Assembly: GCF_900110695.1 (NCBI RefSeq)
Contig: NZ_FOEH01000005.1
Coordinates: forward strand, 1-64,000
DNA from: Virgibacillus subterraneus
GTDB lineage: Bacteria > Bacillota > Bacilli > Bacillales > Amphibacillaceae
Length of the DNA: 64,000 nucleotides
Direction of reading: 5' to 3'
The position numbers were made by a program, and so were the translations under genes. Below, in pieces: positions 41,611-51,017 of this stretch (position 1 is its first letter; each line of letters starts with the position of its first letter). Below the pieces are notes generated by a model that did not search any database, was not told where the DNA came from, and worked only from the letters and a program-made list of their open reading frames with translations.

Positions 41611-42328
41611 TTACAGTAAAAATAAAGGAATTGGGACATCCAGCACTAACGATTACCAACGTGCCAGGATCCACCCTTTCTCATGAAGCGAATTACACAT
41701 TAAATCTTTATGCAGGACCGGAAATTGCAGTCGCATCAACCAAAGCCTACACAGCACAAATGGCAGTATTAGCTATATTGGCAGTAGATACAGCACAGGC
41801 AAAAGAACTGCAGTTAGACTTTGACCCAATGCAGGAGCTAGCCATTGTTGCAAATGCGATGGAGGTACTAACAGAACAAAAAGAAGCTATTGAAGACTTA
41901 GCAAAGAACTATCTAGCAACATCACGTAATGCATTCTTTATCGGACGCAGCACTGACTATTATGTATGAATAGAGGGTGCACTAAAGTTAAAAGAAGCAG
42001 AAGGTTTTGCCGGTGGAGAATTGAAGCATGGTACAATTGCGCTCATTGAAGATTGAACTCCTGTAATTGCTTTAGCATCACAATCAGAAGTTAGTTACGG
42101 AATCCGCAGCAATGAAGTGTAAGCACGTGGCGCAAATGCAATGATCATGAGCATGAAAGGCTTAGAGCAAGATACCGATGCATTTGTTGTACCACACGTG
42201 CATGAGCTTTTAACGCCACTAGTAAGCGTCGTACCATTGCAGCTTCTAGCATACTATGCGGCACTGCATCGTGACTGCGATGTCGATAAACCTAGGAATC
42301 TAGCGAAAAGTGTTACGGTTGAATAGAG
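41611..42328 (+). pseudogene. glmS: Partial duplicate of glmS (3' 0.73 kb), damaged
   Basis: It corresponds to 22250-22988 of the intact gene, from 'agtaaaaat' in the first SIS domain to just past the stop codon, at high identity. Lesions: TGT to TGA after DYYV, a 15-bp deletion removing ISYIQ, an early stop where EEGTP becomes ED-stop, and a local 6-bp loss with a stop near the SNVQEVEA position. Length bookkeeping agrees (733 versus 712 bp). Identity ends abruptly at the stop codon. It lacks the glutaminase domain and a start, so no function is expected. Confidence 0.93.
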
Positions 42329-42979
42329 GGAACCGGGAAACGTACATGTGTATTGGATGATGTTTTGTCACAGTTTTTAGATTAAAATGATCTTAACTTA
42401 AAATGTTACAACCTTTTTCAGACCGCTGTGGTAATTATTGTTGCCACAGCGGGGATTTTTATAATATTATTCTATTTTAACCGAAATACCTATATTATTG
42501 ATTATTATTGATTAAAAAAGGAAAATCAATTTTAGAGGAAAAATAATTTATTAATATTTTTAATTTAATTTGACATAAATTGAAAATGATATTTTGAATT
42601 AAGTACATAAAAATCAGTATCATTGTTAATAGTACCCAATGTAAATCTAATAGAAGTGAATAGCATGATTAGGTACTTAGATCTTTAAATACATATAATC
42701 AAGTTAAATCTGTTAAAGGCCGTCCTTAATTTTGGGTGGTCTTTAATTTTTTTAAATGAAATTTTCATTGATGTTTTTCAAACCAACAACCTTAACAGAT
42801 AAGATATTTTGTGAAGTTGAGGATTTAGAGTAAATGAAGACTTAAATGTTTACTGGTTTCAAATTTTAAATATGAATTTATATAATTGGATAATTGTGGA
42901 TGAATATATTTGAAAGTGGTATCCTCAAGTAGAGAGTATGTTCCAGTAATTAAGCTTATCAATAAAAAGGGGGAAAACA
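42329..42979. other. AT-rich intergenic region with two hairpins
   Basis: About 650 bp with no gene. A stem ccgctgtgg/ccacagcgg (42423-42452) is followed by ggatttttat, and a weaker one (aggccgtcc/gggtggtctt, 42717-42746) by taattttttt. Both are terminator-like. The last ~100 bp should hold the promoter of the MBL-fold gene; I could not define it. Confidence 0.5.
42423..42462 (+). terminator. Terminator-like hairpin downstream of the glmS duplicate
   Basis: Perfect 9-bp GC-rich stem with a 12-nt loop, followed by a T-rich tail. Confidence 0.65.
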
Positions 42980-44065
42980 ATGGGGTTTGAAGTAGATTTT
43001 TTACCTGTAGGGGAAAATAGTAAAAATGGTGATGCTATAGCGGTTAGATATGGTCATCCCGGTAATTATAAGGTAATGATAGTTGATGGAGGAACTAAGC
43101 AATCCGGTGAAAAATTAGTTTCGCATATTCAAGATTACTATAATACTAATTATGTTGATTTTGTGGTTAATACTCACCCGGATGCTGACCACGCTTCGGG
43201 ATTAAGTGTTGTTCTTGAAGAATTAGAGGTAGGTGAACTATGGATGCATCTACCTTGGTTACATTCGCAAACTATTCGTGAAATGTTTAAAGATGGGAGA
43301 ATAACTGACAATAGTTTAAGTGAAAGAATTAAAAATTCATTGAACGCTGCATATAACGTTTATGAAATTGCAGAAGAGAAAGGCATTAATATTTATGAGC
43401 CTTTTGAGGGGGATATGATTGGAAATTTTACAGTGATGTCTCCTAATAAGGATTGGTATATTAATGAGTTATTACCTAATTTCGAAGGAATGCCTGAGAA
43501 GAAAGAAGCTGAATATGCATCTATTTTTAAATCTTTTCAAGAGATGGTTCAAACTACAATGAGAAAAGTAGCTGAGTATATTGATGAAACTTGGGAAATT
43601 GAGACATTAAAAGAAGGTGTAAAAACTTCTGCTAGAAATGAAAGTAGTGTTGTTTTGTTTAGCAATTTAGATGGAAATGGAATACTATTAACGGGTGATG
43701 CAGGTATTCAAGCACTGGATAGAGTCAGTGATTTTGCGGAAAACAGCGGAATTAATTTATTAGACTGTAAGTTTATACAAGTTCCACACCATGGCTCTAG
43801 GCATAATGTCTCTCCTTCAGCATTAGATAGAATTTTAGGTGAAAAAATAAGTGCTGATACAGAGGCCACAAAGCGTGCTTATGCTTCCGTATCAAAAGGT
43901 GCAGAAGATTACCCAAGAAGATCCGTTGCAAACGCCTTTAGAAGAAGAGGAGCAAAAGTATTTAGTACTAAAGGTAAGACAATTTGGTATTACAATGATA
44001 TGTCAGACAGAGATGGTTGGTCACCGATAGAACCTTTACCATTTTATGATAAGGTAGAGGAGTGA
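42980..44065 (+). CDS. ComEC/Rec2-like metallo-beta-lactamase-fold hydrolase
   Basis: 361 residues, soluble, no signal peptide. The MBL fold is complete: VDFLPVGENSKNGDAI…MIVDGGTK, metal motif THPDADHASGL (His66, Asp68, Asp70, His71), ILLTGDAGI (Asp240) and QVPHHGSRHN (His270-His271). The DGG and PHHGS blocks are those of the ComEC-type nuclease-like branch. A helical insert (~130-215) separates the halves. It may act on nucleic acid or another phosphoester. RBS AAAGGGGG is 7 nt before the ATG. A membrane protein gene starts 4 bp after its stop, so they form a tight two-gene unit. Confidence 0.85.
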   Translation: MGFEVDFLPVGENSKNGDAIAVRYGHPGNYKVMIVDGGTKQSGEKLVSHIQDYYNTNYVDFVVNTHPDADHASGLSVVLEELEVGELWMHLPWLHSQTIREMFKDGRITDNSLSERIKNSLNAAYNVYEIAEEKGINIYEPFEGDMIGNFTVMSPNKDWYINELLPNFEGMPEKKEAEYASIFKSFQEMVQTTMRKVAEYIDETWEIETLKEGVKTSARNESSVVLFSNLDGNGILLTGDAGIQALDRVSDFAENSGINLLDCKFIQVPHHGSRHNVSPSALDRILGEKISADTEATKRAYASVSKGAEDYPRRSVANAFRRRGAKVFSTKGKTIWYYNDMSDRDGWSPIEPLPFYDKVEE

Positions 44066-44069
44066 TTTT

Positions 44070-44801
44070 ATGGAAAGACTATTAGAACTTTTCGATCCAT
44101 ATGATGTAAAAGCACGTTTGTTCCCTGCAATTTTTACATTACTGCCTTTTATAATAACAGCATATATTTGGTACCCGAATCTAATTTCCTTAGAGTTCAT
44201 AGGAGTAAATATGATTGTAATCATATGCATCCTATACTTCTTATCAAAATTAAGTAGGGAGCTAGGCTATAAAAAACAAGGAATCTTGCTTCTTAAATGG
44301 GGGGGATTCCCTACAACTATTATGTTAAGGTTACGAGATAAGGCTTTGGATGATACAACTAAGCAAAGGTATCGTAGTTATTTAACTGAAAATGTGAAGG
44401 GTATTGTTATTCCTGATTCAGAAGAAGAAGAAGTTGAACATTCAACTTTTTATGACCAGCAATATGAATCAGCTGTTAATTGGCTAAGAGAGCACAGAAG
44501 AGATAAATCTAAATTTGCGATTGTTCAAACAAATAACGCAAGTTTTGGATTTGGAAGGAATTTACTTGGCTTAAAACCAATAGGTATAATAATAAGTTTA
44601 ATATCTTTATTACTCAATTTATTAGGAGTTTATCTAAGGTATGAAATGAAAATAACTTTAATACCTCTAGAAATTTGGTTATCATTTATGTTTTCATTAC
44701 TGATTACATTTTCATGGATTTTGATTATAAATGAAAAAATGGTAAAGAGTTTAGCCTACTCTTATGCTAAATCCATATTAGCAACCTGTGAAAAAAATTA
44801 A
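44070..44801 (+). CDS. Multi-pass membrane protein partnered with the MBL-fold hydrolase
   Basis: 243 residues. Two helices at the N-terminus (residues ~17-34, 40-57), a cytosolic middle of ~110 residues, and two helices at the C-terminus (~171-192, 203-223). The middle contains LLKWGGFPTTIMLRLRDKALDDTTKQRYRSYL, YESAVNWLREHRRDKSKFAIVQTNNASFGFGRNLLGLKPIGI. I recall this 'GG.PTT..LR.RD' and 'E/NN..YGF.RNL.GLKP' pattern from unannotated proteins, but cannot give a family name. RBS GAGGAG lies in the end of the upstream gene. Function is unknown. Confidence 0.72.
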   Translation: MERLLELFDPYDVKARLFPAIFTLLPFIITAYIWYPNLISLEFIGVNMIVIICILYFLSKLSRELGYKKQGILLLKWGGFPTTIMLRLRDKALDDTTKQRYRSYLTENVKGIVIPDSEEEEVEHSTFYDQQYESAVNWLREHRRDKSKFAIVQTNNASFGFGRNLLGLKPIGIIISLISLLLNLLGVYLRYEMKITLIPLEIWLSFMFSLLITFSWILIINEKMVKSLAYSYAKSILATCEKN

Positions 44802-44833
44802 GTAAAGTAAAAATGACATTTATGTATTAAAAG

Positions 44834-44857
44834 AAACCCGCAAAAGCGGGTATTTTT
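44834..44857 (+). terminator. Terminator after the MBL/membrane-protein module
   Basis: Stem acccgc/gcgggt with an AAAA loop, followed by atttttg. Confidence 0.75.
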
Positions 44858-44970
44858 GAAGGATATAAAGATAAGAAAGTATAAATTTTGTGCTCTGCCA
44901 CAGTGTTTTTCACTGTGGTATCTTTAATATATGGAGAAAAACACTTTGAAACGTTGAGAGGTTTCGTGAC

Positions 44971-45653
44971 TGCGGGAATCCGAAAAATGGATTTAAAGCC
45001 ACTGGCACTACATTTAAGGAGATTTCAGGAACTAAATTGGCACAACAACCTTTTCCTTTACGACCATTAATTGAATAAAATGGAATTTTAGATAAAATCA
45101 ATGAATTGATTGGAATCTGTGACTGGTTGTTTGATCAAATACGTTCAAAAGATATTTCATCGTCAAAACTTAATGCGACTGTATTTAATAGAATTCAAGA
45201 TGTTTCTAATCCAAATCAACGTGAAGACTTTGCATTTGCAATATATACAAAGGAAGATGTAAAATTACTGAGGCAAAGTCTATTAAGTCTTGCTGTACAA
45301 GGGAATATAGCGAAGCAAGATCCTAAAGATGAACCTGCTTCGGTATCGATTAAAAAAATAGAAGAACAGAAAGAATAATGGTTAAGGAAAAGAAATTAAA
45401 AAAGCCTACGAAGTTGTCTGAAATTACAAATGAAGAATTGCCAGAGGGATGGGAATAGGTGAGATTAGTGATATTAGCCTAAAATTCTCATAACCCTCCT
45501 AACAAAAGCAAGTCTAAGGAAGGTTATCTAATGATTAGTGCTAAGAATATAATAGATGGTAAAGTGGATTTGAAAAACGTTGACAGGTATATTAATGAAT
45601 CAGAATTTGCAAAAGAAAATTGAAGAACAAATAACATTAAGTATTATCATAAT
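44971..45653 (+). pseudogene. hsdS: Type I restriction specificity subunit (hsdS) remnant
   Basis: Fragments read in order: CGNPKNGFKATGTTFKEISGTKLAQQPFPLRPLIE, stop, KINELIGICDWLFDQIRS…EDFAFAIYTKEDVKLLRQSLLSLAVQGNIAKQDPKDEPASVSIKKIEEQKE, stop, then in another frame KKLKKPTKLSEITNEELPEGWE, stops, and finally GYLMISAKNIIDGKVDLKNVDRYINESEFAKEN. These are the end of a target-recognition domain, the conserved helical spacer and the start of the next domain of HsdS. Several stops and frameshifts are present, and both ends are missing. No hsdM or hsdR is present. Confidence 0.85.
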
Positions 45654-45657
45654 TGAA

Positions 45658-45705
45658 TCGAGAACGTATGTATTATTGGGTACGTCTTCTCGGTTCCTTT
45701 TTTGC
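45658..45705 (+). terminator. Terminator-like hairpin after the hsdS remnant
   Basis: Stem cgagaacgta/gtacgtcttctcg (imperfect) followed by gttcctttttt. Confidence 0.65.
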
Positions 45706-45807
45706 AATATAAATCACATTTCATAAACGAAATAATTGTGATTTAAAAGGCTGAGTAGGGTGTTTACTGTTGTTTACTTCAATTATAAATTCTTGTATGC
45801 AAAAAAC

Positions 45808-45845
45808 ACATGAGCCAAAAGTTACGTGGGGTAAATAGGTAATAT
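45808..45845 (+). repeat. 38-bp direct repeat, copy 2
   Basis: Perfect match to 40185-40222. The base after it diverges, so the repeat is sharply delimited on the right. Confidence 0.85.
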
Positions 45846-45984
45846 CTACTCTGTTTATTCTGAATTATTAAATAATAATTCTATCGTACTATATACAGGC
45901 TATCGTCTAGAAGCTACTATTAACTTGATAGAGTTAATAGTTTGGGAAGGAGGAGAACTAAATTAATAGAATTATATAAGAGGT

Positions 45985-46187
45985 TGTTCAAAAAGTCCGG
46001 TAAAAATGACACATCGAATTTCGTCGTTAGCTTGCTTTTCCGTTGCTCATGTATTAAAAGCATACATTCCGCTACTCAAAGCTACGCTGCCTCGAACTTT
46101 CGACGCACAGGACGTGCTAGTGTCGGCGTTGCAACAGGACGTTGCGAACTTAGCCGACTCGGTCATTTTCATCCTCCTTTTTGAACA
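45985..46187. mobile_element. MITE-like palindromic element, ~200 bp
   Basis: Imperfect terminal inverted repeats: left TGTTCAAAAAGtccggtaaAAATGAC, right GTCATTTtcatcctcCTTTTTGAACA. The interior is GC-richer than the surroundings and holds further dyads with 'cacaggacgtgc' and 'aacaggacgttgc', the same 'acgtcctgt' core seen in the other GC-rich repeats. It has no real coding capacity. It lies 20 bp before the RBS of the EEP-family gene. Non-autonomous mobility is inferred from structure. Confidence 0.65.
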
Positions 46188-46209
46188 CGCACTATAAGGA
46201 GGTTAGATA

Positions 46210-47067
46210 ATGAAGAACAAGGCTATCGTAATTTTCATTGCTCTTCTAATGATTCTAATTTCACCGATGGCCACAGCAGCTTCTGAGAATGACCCCGACA
46301 AACACCAAGACATAACACTGAACGTAATGACCTTTAACATTCATGCAGGAATTGGAAGTGACGGATTGTACGATATCGATCATACTGCCGAAACAATTCG
46401 AAGTTCTGGAGCAGATGTAATTGGATTGCAGGAAGTGGATGTCAATTGGGGGTATCGCAGCAACTTTCAGGATCAGGTTGAATACCTTGCTGAAAAGTTA
46501 GATATGCATGCCTTCTTTGCCCCAATTTATAATCAAGATCCACTAAATGAAGAAGACCCAAGAAGAAAATATGGACTAGCTGTTTTAAGTAAATACCCTA
46601 TTATCAATTCTGAAAATCACGAAATAACAAGGCTCTCGACACAAGATGCTGTGCCTGAACCAAGTCCTGCTCCTGGATTTCCTGGCGTTAAGCTAAATGT
46701 GAAGGGTGTCAACGTTTCCTTTTATGTAACACACCTGGATTATCGAGGAGACCCGTATATTCGAGAAATGCAAGTAGACGATATGCTCAGTATTATTTCC
46801 GAACAAAAAAACACCTTTCTAGTCGGTGATATGAACTCAACACCTGATGCTCCTGAGCTGCAGCCGCTTTTCAATAGGTTCAATGATGCATGGACCGAAG
46901 CAGGAAGTGGAGATGGCTATACCTACCCAGAGACTTCACCAGAAAAACGTATTGATTATATTTTCACATCCCAAGATCTAAGCCCGACAAACACCCAAGT
47001 GATAGACACAGAAGCATCTGATCACTTACCGGTAATGACAGAGGTACTCTTAACACGAGATAACTAG
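46210..47067 (+). CDS. Secreted endonuclease/exonuclease/phosphatase-family hydrolase
   Basis: 285 residues with a signal peptide (MKNKAIVIFIALLMILISPMATAAS). The EEP fold is clear: LNVMTFNIHAGIGSDG (Asn), IGLQEVD (catalytic Glu), the YVTHLDYRG strand, FLVGDMNSTP (GDxN) and the terminal SDHLPV (Asp-His). Such enzymes cut phosphodiesters of DNA, lipids or inositol phosphates; secretion points to nutrient scavenging or sphingomyelinase/DNase-like action. RBS AAGGAGG precedes the ATG. The secreted glycosidase gene starts 21 bp after it, so the two are probably co-transcribed. Confidence 0.87.
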   Translation: MKNKAIVIFIALLMILISPMATAASENDPDKHQDITLNVMTFNIHAGIGSDGLYDIDHTAETIRSSGADVIGLQEVDVNWGYRSNFQDQVEYLAEKLDMHAFFAPIYNQDPLNEEDPRRKYGLAVLSKYPIINSENHEITRLSTQDAVPEPSPAPGFPGVKLNVKGVNVSFYVTHLDYRGDPYIREMQVDDMLSIISEQKNTFLVGDMNSTPDAPELQPLFNRFNDAWTEAGSGDGYTYPETSPEKRIDYIFTSQDLSPTNTQVIDTEASDHLPVMTEVLLTRDN

Positions 47068-47088
47068 ATTAAAAGGAGTGAAATTTTA

Positions 47089-48870
47089 ATGAAGAAACGA
47101 TTGTTTGCGATCCTTACCAGTTTTATGCTAATTTTTATGAGTTTTCCAATGACAAGTTTTGCAAATGGCTGGGACGATCCGACCCACCCTGGCTGGGGTG
47201 ATGGTGAAAAAGTGAAGCATGGTTGGATTGTTAACAAAATAAACCATATGACCTTGGAAGAGAAAATTGGCCAGTTATTCGTCATTCATATGTATGGTAA
47301 AACCCCGACAGATCCTAATTATGAAGACACAAACTTACGGATGAACCGAGGAGCCAAGAATTTTAAAGAAGCCATCGAAAAATATCATATTGGTGGTGTA
47401 ATCTATTTCAATTGGACAGGTAATATTGGAACACCGATTGATACAACACAGGTTAATGCTCTATCAAATGGTCTACAAGATATAGCGATGGATCAGCGTA
47501 TGCCAATTCCATTATTTGTTTCGACGGACCAGGAGGGTGGAATTGTACAGCGGATTACAAGTCCTGGTACAGTGTTTCCTGGAAATATGGCACTTGGAGC
47601 CACGAGGTCTACCGAATATGCAGCACAATCTGCAGCTATTATGGGCGAGGAATTAAGCAGTCTTGGTATTAACATGAACTTTGCCCCAGTAGCAGATGTG
47701 AACGTTAACCCGGAGAACCCGGTTATCGGTGTTCGCTCATTCAGTGAAGATCCCGATCTCGTTTCAGATTTAACTGTTGCCCAGGTGCAGGCATATGAAG
47801 ATCAAAGTGTCATTCCAACAGCTAAGCATTTCCCTGGTCATGGAGATACCAATGTTGATTCTCATTACGGATTGCCGATTATCAACCATGACTTAGAGAC
47901 GCTGCATAATGTTGACTTAAAGCCATTTCAAGCAGCAATAGACAATGGTATAGATGCAATTATGACTGCCCATATCGTTGTTCCGGCACTTGATGATTCA
48001 GGTCTGCCAGCAACGCTATCTGAGCCAATTTTACAAGGACTTTTACGTGAGGAAATGGGCTTTGAGGGATTGATTGTTACCGACAGCCTAGGCATGTCAG
48101 GTGCCAATGTCGTTGAACCAGACCGTGTTGCTGTAGAAGCATTTAAGGCTGGAAATGATATTTTACTAAACCCACCTAACGTAGAAGTGGCTTATAATTC
48201 AGTGTTAGAAGCAGTTCAAAGTGGAGAGATTAGTGAGGATCGTGTAAATGAATCTGTGTACCGAATACTGAAAGCCAAAATGGAGAAGGGGCTATTCGGA
48301 GATACGTATACGGATCCAAGTGAAATTGAAAACATTGGTACAGAAGAAAATTTGGCAAAAGCAACCGAAATTGCAAACAAAAGTATTACACTTGTTAAAA
48401 ATGAAAACAATTTACTGCCTTTGCAGGATGACAGCAGTTTATTTATAACAGGCCCATCTGCAGGAGATCCTGATTACCTCTCTGATCTGCTTAGGGAAAA
48501 AGGGTACGATTCTAGTGATTACGCAACAAACACAAGTCCAAGTCCTAACCAAATCGCTGAGGCAACATCCAGAGCAGCGGATGCTGATAAAATCATTGTG
48601 ACAACATATACTGCAAACACGAACAATGCCCAACAGCGTTTAGTAGAATCCCTGATGGAAACAGGTAAGCCAGTCATCGTAACTGCGGTTCGTAATCCAT
48701 ATGACATAATGGCGTTTCCAGAGGTTGATGGCTACTTAGCTACGTACGGTAACCGTGACGTATCTATCGAAGCACTAGCCCGAGTGCTAAGTGGTGAGGT
48801 TAATCCAGAAGGGAAATTACCGGTAACAATTCCGGAATTATATGAGTTTGGGGATTATCTCAGTTATTAA
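47089..48870 (+). CDS. nagZ: Secreted family 3 glycoside hydrolase (beta-N-acetylglucosaminidase)
   Basis: 593 residues with a signal peptide (MKKRLFAILTSFMLIFMSFPMTSFA). The GH3 barrel carries KHFPGHGDTNVDSHYGLP, the NagZ signature with the Asp/His pair acting as unusual acid/base, and the nucleophile Asp in VTDSLGMSGA near residue 335. A C-terminal alpha/beta-sandwich domain (~420-590) is present, as in the two-domain B. subtilis NagZ/YbbD. It removes GlcNAc from muropeptides outside the cell for cell-wall recycling. The symbol follows family resemblance; other exo-glycosidase activity is possible. Confidence 0.88.
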   Translation: MKKRLFAILTSFMLIFMSFPMTSFANGWDDPTHPGWGDGEKVKHGWIVNKINHMTLEEKIGQLFVIHMYGKTPTDPNYEDTNLRMNRGAKNFKEAIEKYHIGGVIYFNWTGNIGTPIDTTQVNALSNGLQDIAMDQRMPIPLFVSTDQEGGIVQRITSPGTVFPGNMALGATRSTEYAAQSAAIMGEELSSLGINMNFAPVADVNVNPENPVIGVRSFSEDPDLVSDLTVAQVQAYEDQSVIPTAKHFPGHGDTNVDSHYGLPIINHDLETLHNVDLKPFQAAIDNGIDAIMTAHIVVPALDDSGLPATLSEPILQGLLREEMGFEGLIVTDSLGMSGANVVEPDRVAVEAFKAGNDILLNPPNVEVAYNSVLEAVQSGEISEDRVNESVYRILKAKMEKGLFGDTYTDPSEIENIGTEENLAKATEIANKSITLVKNENNLLPLQDDSSLFITGPSAGDPDYLSDLLREKGYDSSDYATNTSPSPNQIAEATSRAADADKIIVTTYTANTNNAQQRLVESLMETGKPVIVTAVRNPYDIMAFPEVDGYLATYGNRDVSIEALARVLSGEVNPEGKLPVTIPELYEFGDYLSY

Positions 48871-48949
48871 TTAAATAGGGCTGCCTGCATTTATAGCTGC
48901 ACATCTAAACTGTATGTATTAAAATGTGTAGGGTTAATTGAGCTTTAAG

Positions 48950-48988
48950 AAAAGCACGTTAATTCCATTTGGGTTAACGTGCTTTTTG
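48950..48988. terminator. Terminator between convergent nagZ and the DUF4256 gene
   Basis: Perfect stem aaaagcacgttaa/ttaacgtgctttt with a short loop; T-runs on both strands. Confidence 0.85.
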
Positions 48989-49045
48989 TCTCAGTTTTTG
49001 TGCTCTCGATAGTTATCAAATTCAAAGTAGCTGTCTGTGCAAAAT

Positions 49046-49609
49046 TTAGATCCTTAGCATGCCACGAAACCCCCTGGCACCATAGTAGGACTCTGCTCCA
49101 TTGTGATACGTGAAAACGTGCCCGAAGCGATAATCGCAAAAAAGGGCACCGCCGAGTTTTCTGATATCAGAGGGTGTTTGTACCCAACTCGACGTTTTCT
49201 TATCGAAATTTTCAAGCTCCTGCAAAGCCCGATATTCTTCTTCTGTTAAAAGTTCAATGCCCATATCGGCTGCCATATCCATAGCGTTATTTTCTGGTTT
49301 ATGTTTTTTCCTCGACTCCAGCGCTTCACGGTCGTAACAAATGCTTCTGCGACCTTTAGGACTTTCCGTTGAACAATCATAGAAAATGTACTCGTCCTTC
49401 TTTTTATCATGACCAACAACATCCGGTTCACCGGCAGTTTTTTCCATTTCATTGAGCGACCACAGTTTTTCAGGATTAGTATCCAGCTTTGCTTGGACAT
49501 CAGCCCATTCTAGGTCTTCATGGCGGTGCATGTTTTTCTCAAAACGTGCTTTCAATGCTTGGAGTAATTCTTCACGTTGTTCTAGTGACAACTCCCGTTT
49601 ATTACTCAT
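49046..49609 (-). CDS. DUF4256-family protein
   Basis: 187 residues, soluble. The conserved body is recognisable: RFEKNMHRHEDLEWADVQAKL…LWSLNEMEKTAGEPDVVGHDKK…YIFYDCSTESPKGRRSICYDREALESRKKHKPENNAMDMAADMGIELLTEEEYR…GGALFCDYRFGHVFTYHNGAESYYGARGFRG. This is the DUF4256 family, of unknown function, found widely in bacteria. Start: ATG at 49609 has AAGGGGGAAA upstream and matches the family N-terminus. The frame extends to 49774, but that part belongs to the transporter relic. Confidence 0.88.
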   Translation of the reverse strand: MSNKRELSLEQREELLQALKARFEKNMHRHEDLEWADVQAKLDTNPEKLWSLNEMEKTAGEPDVVGHDKKKDEYIFYDCSTESPKGRRSICYDREALESRKKHKPENNAMDMAADMGIELLTEEEYRALQELENFDKKTSSWVQTPSDIRKLGGALFCDYRFGHVFTYHNGAESYYGARGFRGMLRI

Positions 49610-49699
49610 GTTAGTTTCCCCCTTAATCATAATGGTTAATAAGTCATTTAAATAATTGTGTAAGTTCAGTTTACAATAATTGATTAAGTAAATCCATTC

Positions 49700-50056
49700 C
49701 TCCACAATCTGCCCAAAGCCAATCCAAAGCGATATGGCCGCACCATAAGGGGGAGATATCAAGCCTGTGTCCACCTGTTAGTAAAACTCCTAACGCCAGC
49801 ACCCACTCATTTGGAACGATACACATCAGTAGCAATCCAACAAAAGGCTGATAGTCCAGCAGAGATAATCATCCTTCTTGGCCCTTCTTTTGAAGTAATA
49901 ACAGTGGATAGGATAATCGTAAAGCAATAGGCTAAATATAGCGAAGAAATCATCCCTGATACGAAATTCGGACATTTCAAGTGATTCATTTATCCTGGGG
50001 AGAAGCAACCCAAAACTAAACCTTGCAAATCCTAGGTGACAGCAATCATACGCCAA
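49700..50056 (-). pseudogene. Remnant of a YbfB-like MFS transporter
   Basis: Two minus-strand frames join: CCHLGFARFSFGLLLPRINESLEMSEF, then VSGMISSLYLAYCFTIILSTVITSKEGPRRMIISAGLSAF. The pattern 'LGFARF.FG.LLP….L..S…GMISS.YL.Y……GPRR.I..GL' is the N-terminus of YbfB/YjiJ-type MFS proteins. Further left, GLISPPYGAAISLWIGFG may be a later piece. There is a frameshift, and most of the gene is gone. Confidence 0.6.
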
Positions 50057-50107
50057 TAAGGCGCTTTTCCTTATTACAGAAAGCGCTCTACTGTGTTATT
50101 AGTACTC

Positions 50108-50872
<765 letters not shown>

Positions 50873-51017
50873 TTATATAATTATCATTTCATTTAGGTTC
50901 TATCATAAACGGAACGGCTTTTTCTTCAACAAAAAGGCCCTATTACGGTCGACAAATTTTTGGAAGTCAATTAAGTATACCGTCCTATCTTCACTAGTCA
51001 AGACACCATGCCAAATA

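Noticed and set aside
41604-41969. Glucosamine synthase fragment as a working gene
   Set aside because: Only SIS-domain residues, no RBS, and stopped by several lesions relative to the intact gene at 21184-22986.
45942-46197. Two 60-80 codon ORFs before the EEP-family gene
   Set aside because: They lie in the MITE-like palindromic element; frames arise from its dyads.
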